Under the pieces are notes generated by a model. That model made no database searches and had not been told where the DNA came from. It saw only the letters and a list, made by a program, of their open reading frames with translations. DNA of 64,000 bases from Magnaporthiopsis rhizophila (Eukaryota > Ascomycota > Sordariomycetes > Magnaporthales > Magnaporthaceae). Positions 58,559 through 64,000 of this stretch are shown here, one piece after another; within the stretch, counting starts at the first letter, position 1, and every line of letters starts with the position of its first letter. The DNA is taken from positions 7,516-71,515 of the forward strand of contig PYSS01000028.1 in assembly GCA_003049465.1 (NCBI GenBank), written 5' to 3'. Position numbers and translations under genes: made by a program.

Positions 58559-61500
58559 CTAATCCCTGCCGGATCCGCGGGAGCCCTCCTCGACAGCGGC
58601 CAGGATGAGATCCTTGGCCTTCTCAACACCGTCCTTGGTGCCAACGATCTCGATGGCGTCGTCGCTGCCCTGGCGCGGCACCGTGATCTGGCATCCCGTC
58701 TGCTTGCGGATCTGGTTCACCTTGCTGCCGCCCTGGCCAATAACGAAGCGGTACGTGCGCGGGTCGGCCAGGTTGAGGTAGCCCGTGGCGCTGGCCTTCT
58801 GGGCCTGCTCCAGCGCCGACTCGAGCAGCTTCTTGGCCTTCTCGATGCCGGCGGGCGGGCCGCGCAGGACCCATGGGATCGTGCCCTGGTCCTCGTCGGA
58901 GCCGCTGCCGCCGCCGCTCTCAACCACGTTCCAAGAGTGCGCGTCGGCCGCCGGCTCGTCCGTGATGAGCGGCAGCGCGCCGCCGCCGCCGCCGTTGGTC
59001 TGCGCGCCGGCCGACGGGGACGGCTTGGACGGCACCGCCTGGCCGGCGTGGTCAACCGTGACCTGGTGGTCGTTGCGGAGCTTGCGGAAGATCTGCCCGC
59101 CGTTGGATACGGCGTGGTGCAGGCTGCGCGGCACCTCAACCGTCTCGCCCTGCTGCTCCTTGACCAGCGACTGGATGTGGTCCTTGGCAGACTCCACGTC
59201 GGCCGGCAGGCCCGAGATCTTGACGCCCGTCTTGCCATCGCCCTGCTTGGGGATGTCAATCGACACCTTGAACTTGGCCTCCAGCTGCCGCCTCACGTCG
59301 CCGCCGCGCCCGATCAGCGTCCTGTGCTTCTCGATGGGCACGTCGATGACCTCGGAAACCTGGCTCTCGCGCTGAGACACAATCTCTTGTATCTTGGCAA
59401 CGATCTTCTCCACCACGTCTGTACGGCCCTCAATCTTGATGGTGTTGCCGTCAGAGTCCTGCTTGGGGAAGCGCACGGTACGAGCCAGCTCGCGGCGGTC
59501 GTCAGAGCCGCCGGCAGACACGACGATGTCTTTGAGGGTTGCGCCTAGGAAGCAGAGTCACACGGAGGTCAGCACCCAGGCACGTTGGACGGAAAAGAGA
59601 CAAGCAACTTGGCAAAAACAAAAAAGAACGAAACGGGCTTACCTCCGGCACCGATGAGCGCCTTGTGATACTTGCGCTCCACCTCAATCTCTCGGACAAC
59701 CGTGTCGTCGAACACCGACTTCTTCTCCTCCAGAATCTTCTTGGCCGCCGCAACCTGAGACTTGGTGCCCTTGATCAATATCTCGACAATGGCGTCAGGG
59801 GATTCCCAGCCATTGGGGATATCGATCTTTGCGCCCGTCTGCGTCCGAAGAGCGTCCATGACAGAGCCGCCTGAACCGATAAAGTGCGGGAGTTGCCTCT
59901 GCTGCACGGGCACAGTGGCCGTGTACGAGGTGTCCTTTAGGTACTGAACCAGGGACAAGATCTCGTCGCGCGCCTCATCGGCGCCCTTCTTGGGCCCCCT
60001 GATCAGCACCTCGTCTGGAGCCTGCTGCCTCCGCGGCTTGCCTCCTGAGTCGCTAGCCGCGTCGGCCGTCGAGTCGTCGTCCTTGGTCGGCTTGGCTGAG
60101 CGAGGGAAGAAGATCAGAACCTTGTACCTGGTCTGCAGGCGGTTGATCTGGGTACCCTGGGGCCCGATAAGCTCCCTGTGGAACTTGGGATCAATCTTCA
60201 GCACGTGCGTCGTCTCGTCGGCCAGCTGGCGGGCCAAGCTCTGGATGTGAGACCTGGCGACCTCGGCCTTGGCCTTGGGTCCCTTGAGCTCAACCTTGCC
60301 GTCCTGGACCTGGATCTCGACGTCAAACTTCTCCCGCAGTTCGCGGATGTTGCTACCACCCTTTCCGATCAGATGGTTGGCGAACTTCTGCGGGAAGTCG
60401 AACTCGAGAGTGAAGCCGCGCTCCTTTTCGTCCTCTGTCTCCTGCTCAACAAAGGCGACGACCTTGGTAGCCAGTCTCTCGACCGAGGTCTTGGGACCAC
60501 GGAGGGTGACTGTGGTTCCCAGGTTAGAAACCCGGATCGGGATCTGGTTGGCTGTCCGGTTCTCCTGCTCCTTCTTGATGAACCTCTTGAGCTTGTCGTG
60601 GAACCTAGATGCAGGGAGAGGCATGTGTTAGCATCCGGACGGCTAAAAGCCATCGAGACCAAGGGGCAAAGAAGGTGACATGGAAGGGCTTACTTGTGAG
60701 GCACGTCTAGGGGGATCGAGGTGATCTGCTCTTGCTGGTTAATGATCTCCATGAGGTGATTCTTGGCGGCGTTGAGGCCCTCCTGGAACATCTTGACGTC
60801 GGCTGCGGATGGCGCAGCGCGCGGGACCTCGTACTCGGCGTCGACGGGAGCGACCTCCTCAAACACAAGCAGCACGGGCGCACCGACGTCAGACGGCTCA
60901 GGAACGACCAGCTGGACGCCATACGTCTCCTTGACCCGGTTCTTCACCTCATTCCTCAGGTATGTGTGGAAGAATGGATCAACAGGGACGGTCGCCATGC
61001 GTGATGGCGGGTGGCTGTCCACAAGGCCCTTGATCTCGGACTGGGCGCGGATGGCGTTCTTGCCATCACGAGCGTAGAGCTCCCAGGGGAGGGCGCCCTC
61101 GCGGGTAAATGGGGTGTTGATGTGGGTATTGTACATCTTCTCGAGACGCTTGATCTCGTCACGCTGACGGAGGTAGCGCGTCACGTTGCGCGCATGGGCG
61201 GCGGCGCCGCCCGGCGCCTGGCGGTGGAATCGAGAGATGTCGAGGTTGGAGCACTGCATGTTAAGCGCCAGATCCATGGCCTTCTCGGCACCCACCTGCA
61301 ACTTGCTGGCGGGTCCGATGATGGTCACCATGTCATCATCCTCATCTGTGGGCAGGATGATGGCGCAGCCCGTCTCGTCGAAGAACTCGTCTATCGGGAC
61401 GCCACGCTCGCCGATGATGAACTGATGCCTACCCCGCTGGATGGACAGCTGCTCCAGCATCAGCTGCTGGCGCAGCTCCTCTACCCTGCGCTCGATTTCG

Positions 61501-62692
61501 GCGCGTGCGGCCTGCACGGCAGCACGCTCTCCAGCCAGCTGGATGAGGTTCTCCAAAGGCGCGGGGTTGAATGCGGGCCGCTGTCCGGCCGGGGGCGCCG
61601 ACGGGGGCTGTGACGACCATGGCTGGTGGGGTGGTATCCGCACGTGGACATCATCGCCAAAATCCAGACTCTGGCCGATAAATGGGTAGAACTCGGCCGG
61701 GATATTACGCAGCTTGGTGCTGACATTGGCAGATCGCTCCTTCGCAATGGCCAGGACGGCATCCTGGGCAGCACGGGCCGAAAGAGCGTTTCCTTCGATG
61801 AGGACATCAACCATGGCATCGTCGTCATCATCGACAGGGCCCGCGGCGCCGGCGTCCTTGGGAAGCTGAATCCGGGCACCCGTCTTCTCCTGCAGCGCCT
61901 TGATGGTGGAGCCCTGCTTGCCGATGATGTGAGACCTGGAGGACTGGGGGATCGATACCGTAACGGTTTGCTACACGAGGCGGAGTGGAAGGTCACTCAG
62001 CACGGGTTCGGGTATAAATCCCACAGATTATGAGCATGGATAGGTAGCCACAGGTACGACATGGCAGAGAACTAGGTACGTACCTTTGCGCCGATTTGCT
62101 GCACAAGATCTTTGAGAGCCTGGTGGGCGACGTCCTGGGGGCCGGTAGCCTCAAAGCGAAGGCGGCCGTTGGGGGCAGAGCTCATGGTGACGTTGGCGCG
62201 GGACTTGCGGTTGAGATCTCTCAGGATATCCGGGATGGGGCGCTTGAGCTGGGCACGGGGCATGACCTGCTGCGGCTCCAGGAACACGTGGGTGACGTTG
62301 CGGCCGGGAATAGAGAGGGCCGGGGGACCGCCGCGGGAGCCGTTCGGGGTGGAGGCGCCGGAGCCGGCATCGGCAGGGCTGCCACCGTTGGCCTTGGAGC
62401 CCGTCTTGGCACTCCAGACAGGGGGGACGGCAGCATTGGCCTTCTTGGGCCCGCCAAGTTCGGGGAACAGCTCGTGGGAGTGGGTGTCGATGCTAGCCGA
62501 AGGGGCCGGGGACGCACTCTGCTTGCCGGCGGGCCTGGCAGACCCGGGCTGGGGCCACGAGTCGGCCGGGTGCTGCGGAAGATCGGGATCTTCGGCGTCT
62601 TCGACCGTTACCGTGTGCTTCTGGCGGAGCTGAGAAGCGAGAGAGCCGGGCTCGGCGCCGTCGACATGGTCGGGGGCGTCGGTCGAAGCCAT
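58559..62692 (-). CDS. scp160: Vigilin-type multi-KH RNA-binding protein (Scp160 family)
   Basis: Polysome- and ER-associated RNA-binding protein that influences translation and mRNA localisation. Exons 62692-62084, 61970-60694, 60604-59643 and 59544-58559 give 1277 residues with fully consistent phases. Residues 1-150 are disordered. KH domains run through the rest; GXXG loops seen in order are IIGKQGSTIKAL, IIGERGVPIDEFF, LIGKGGSNIREL, LIGPQGTQINRL, FIGSGGSVMDAL, LIGAGGATLKDI (built across intron 3), LIGRGGDVRRQL, a degenerate SNGGQIFRKL, and VIGQGGSKVNQI near the C-terminus. At least eight loops are therefore intact and one is divergent. There is no signal peptide or membrane segment. Intron 3 falls within a GXXG loop. 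Long antisense frames on the plus strand here are shadows. The gene converges with the ataxin-10-like gene. Confidence 0.96.
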
Positions 62693-64000
62693 CGTGGTTC
62701 AGGGAGGAGTCGGACGATATCGGACAGGCGGTAGACGGAGGGCCGGTCCCGGCAAGGGGTGGCACAATGGGGAGTGGAACTGTAGAGGGAGGCAACCTGG
62801 TGGAGCGGCAATTAGCATGAGGGCCGTCGTGCCAGGCCGTTGCACAGACTATGTATGTATGCTGCCGTGATGTGATGTCGCGGGCGCCGGCCAACTTGGC
62901 AGGCGGAGTAGACGGCAGCCGTAGGCGGAGACCGGGTTCCAGCAGGGAATTGCAAGGAAGACGTATAGATGGAGGTGGGTGTGTATAAGCGAGACGACGG
63001 GATTTCAGGTAGCTCCAGACTGGCGGCACCTGGACACAGCGACAGAACGTCCCGATCCGCGGAAGGGTGAGGAGACAGAAGACCGGCACGCTCAGAACAA
63101 AAAGAAGGCGGCGGCAGCAGCAGAGGGAGGGTACGGTGGTACCTTGGGAACGGACGGGGTTTGGACCAGTGGCGGCGGCGAGCAGGAGAGTTTGGCTGGG
63201 TTGCTCTCTTAGAGCATGATGCAAGTACAAAGGTAACGGGACGCGGCGAGGGAATCACCAGGCAATGGCGCCAGACTGGGGGCTCTGACAAGCGACTTAC
63301 TTTGCAAGAGGAGCAGGTGGTTCGTGATCTTTTTCTCTGGGCCGGTTCAGTCCGGAGGACAGCGTTGCACTTTCCCGACCTGGAGTTTAGGATCCAATTC
63401 GATTTTGTCGTCTGGGGACAGGGGTCCGCCACGCCCACTCACCGCAGTTGACGAGCAGAGCAAGATCCCCACGCCCCACCTGCTTCGAGGCTAACGCCGC
63501 CCCTTGCGCCTTGAGCTGGCTTCCAGACTGTTGACTTCAGCTGGCTTGACTATGCCTCAGCTCAGTCGTCGGCAGGCTCACTCACTCTTGGGTCCGCCTC
63601 TGTTCCCTACTCTTGGTTGTCGGTGGAAAGAAGTCAAGGCCGTTACCGACGGGAATGCCGACCCGTTGATCCTTCGTCTCATCCACTGCAATTCTCATAG
63701 CCATATGAGCCTGTTGACGTCTTATTTGCCCGCCGAGCATGATAATTTTCTTCCAAAACACCAGATACAAATCTCACGATGCGCGGGCACGCGACACAAC
63801 ATGACCTGGGCAAATATTTCGAGTCAGGCGGTCTGCGTTGCCTCCTTGGGTGCGTTGTGGAGTTGAATCACCAAGCATTGCTGTCAACGCGAACGAAACC
63901 ACAATGATGTGTTGGCCAGCTGGCTGCGCTGCTGAGAGTGGCGGAGGCCAATGCGTGCCTGTTCCTAATATCCACCCTCACTCAGCTCGAGGAAATTGGA
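62693..64000. other. Upstream region of Scp160, no recognised gene
   Basis: About 1.3 kb of promoter and probable leader DNA up to the window end. Open frames on both strands (up to 245 codons, beginning inside or across the Scp160 5' end) carry no recognisable domain. CT-rich tracts upstream of the Scp160 ATG fit a fungal promoter or a spliced 5' UTR. Nothing at the right edge can be assigned to a partial gene. Confidence 0.55.

Noticed and set aside
58532..59548. 338-codon plus-strand frame over the KH protein
   Set aside because: Antisense shadow of a Lys/Glu-rich, GC-rich coding region.

Overview
This window is nuclear DNA from a filamentous ascomycete, most likely a Sordariomycete. The evidence is GC-rich coding sequence with C/G-ending codons, short spliceosomal introns (about 50-370 nt; GTRNGT donors, CTRAC-like branch points), typical Pezizomycotina proteins, and AT-rich or homopolymer-rich spacers. 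I resolved 19 protein-coding genes, 17 of them spliced or probably so. Each spliced model was checked by joining exons: donor, acceptor, phase and total length all agree. I saw no rRNA, tRNA, CRISPR array, transposon or telomere repeat.

Layout. 1-2179: no recognisable gene. 2180-4834 (-): five-exon DHA1 MFS transporter. 5849-8292 (-): membrane-anchored GH5 exo-beta-1,3-glucanase. 8920-10215 (+): mitochondrial branched-chain 2-oxoacid dehydrogenase E1 beta. 10907-12210 (+): F-actin capping protein alpha in six exons. 13417-14029 (+): cytochrome b5. 15044-15913 (+): TFIIE beta. 16390-17703 (-): DsbA-like thioredoxin-fold protein with a low-complexity insert. 19255-20838 (-): four-finger C2H2 transcription factor. 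20839-28449: a 7.6-kb stretch with no supportable gene. 28450-29910 (-): cap guanine-N7 methyltransferase. 30460-32136 (+): proteasome lid subunit Rpn7. 32770-34318 (-): alanine aminotransferase. 36309-36777 (+): tiny three-exon mitochondrial ribosomal protein bL33m. 37356-40770 (-): 1067-residue coiled-coil protein. 43164-43708 (+): small single-pass membrane protein. 43898-45909 (-): Enp2/NOL10. 47068-51688 (+): Mediator Med13. 52176-53231 (-): methylthioadenosine phosphorylase. 53785-57522 (+): ataxin-10-like protein. 58559-62692 (-): vigilin/Scp160 multi-KH protein. 62693-64000: upstream DNA with nothing recognised.

The genes cover unrelated housekeeping tasks: transcription and mRNA capping (TFIIE beta, Med13, cap methyltransferase), ribosome biogenesis and translation (Enp2, bL33m, Scp160), proteolysis (Rpn7), amino-acid and sulfur metabolism (BCKDH E1 beta, alanine aminotransferase, MTA phosphorylase), cytoskeleton (capping protein), and cell wall and transport (glucanase, MFS). 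This looks like a conserved chromosomal core, not a secondary-metabolite cluster or mobile island. Gene pairs alternate between divergent and convergent.

I did not find an undescribed multi-gene system. The best leads are: a possible mitochondrial isoform of alanine aminotransferase from an open 5' in-frame extension without an ATG; two competing 3' splice sites in the MTA phosphorylase gene; the very large spacer upstream of the C2H2 factor; a TACCTA/TAGGTA motif recurring in non-coding DNA; a 3' splice site built from a microsatellite; and two poorly characterised large proteins (coiled-coil; ataxin-10-like).
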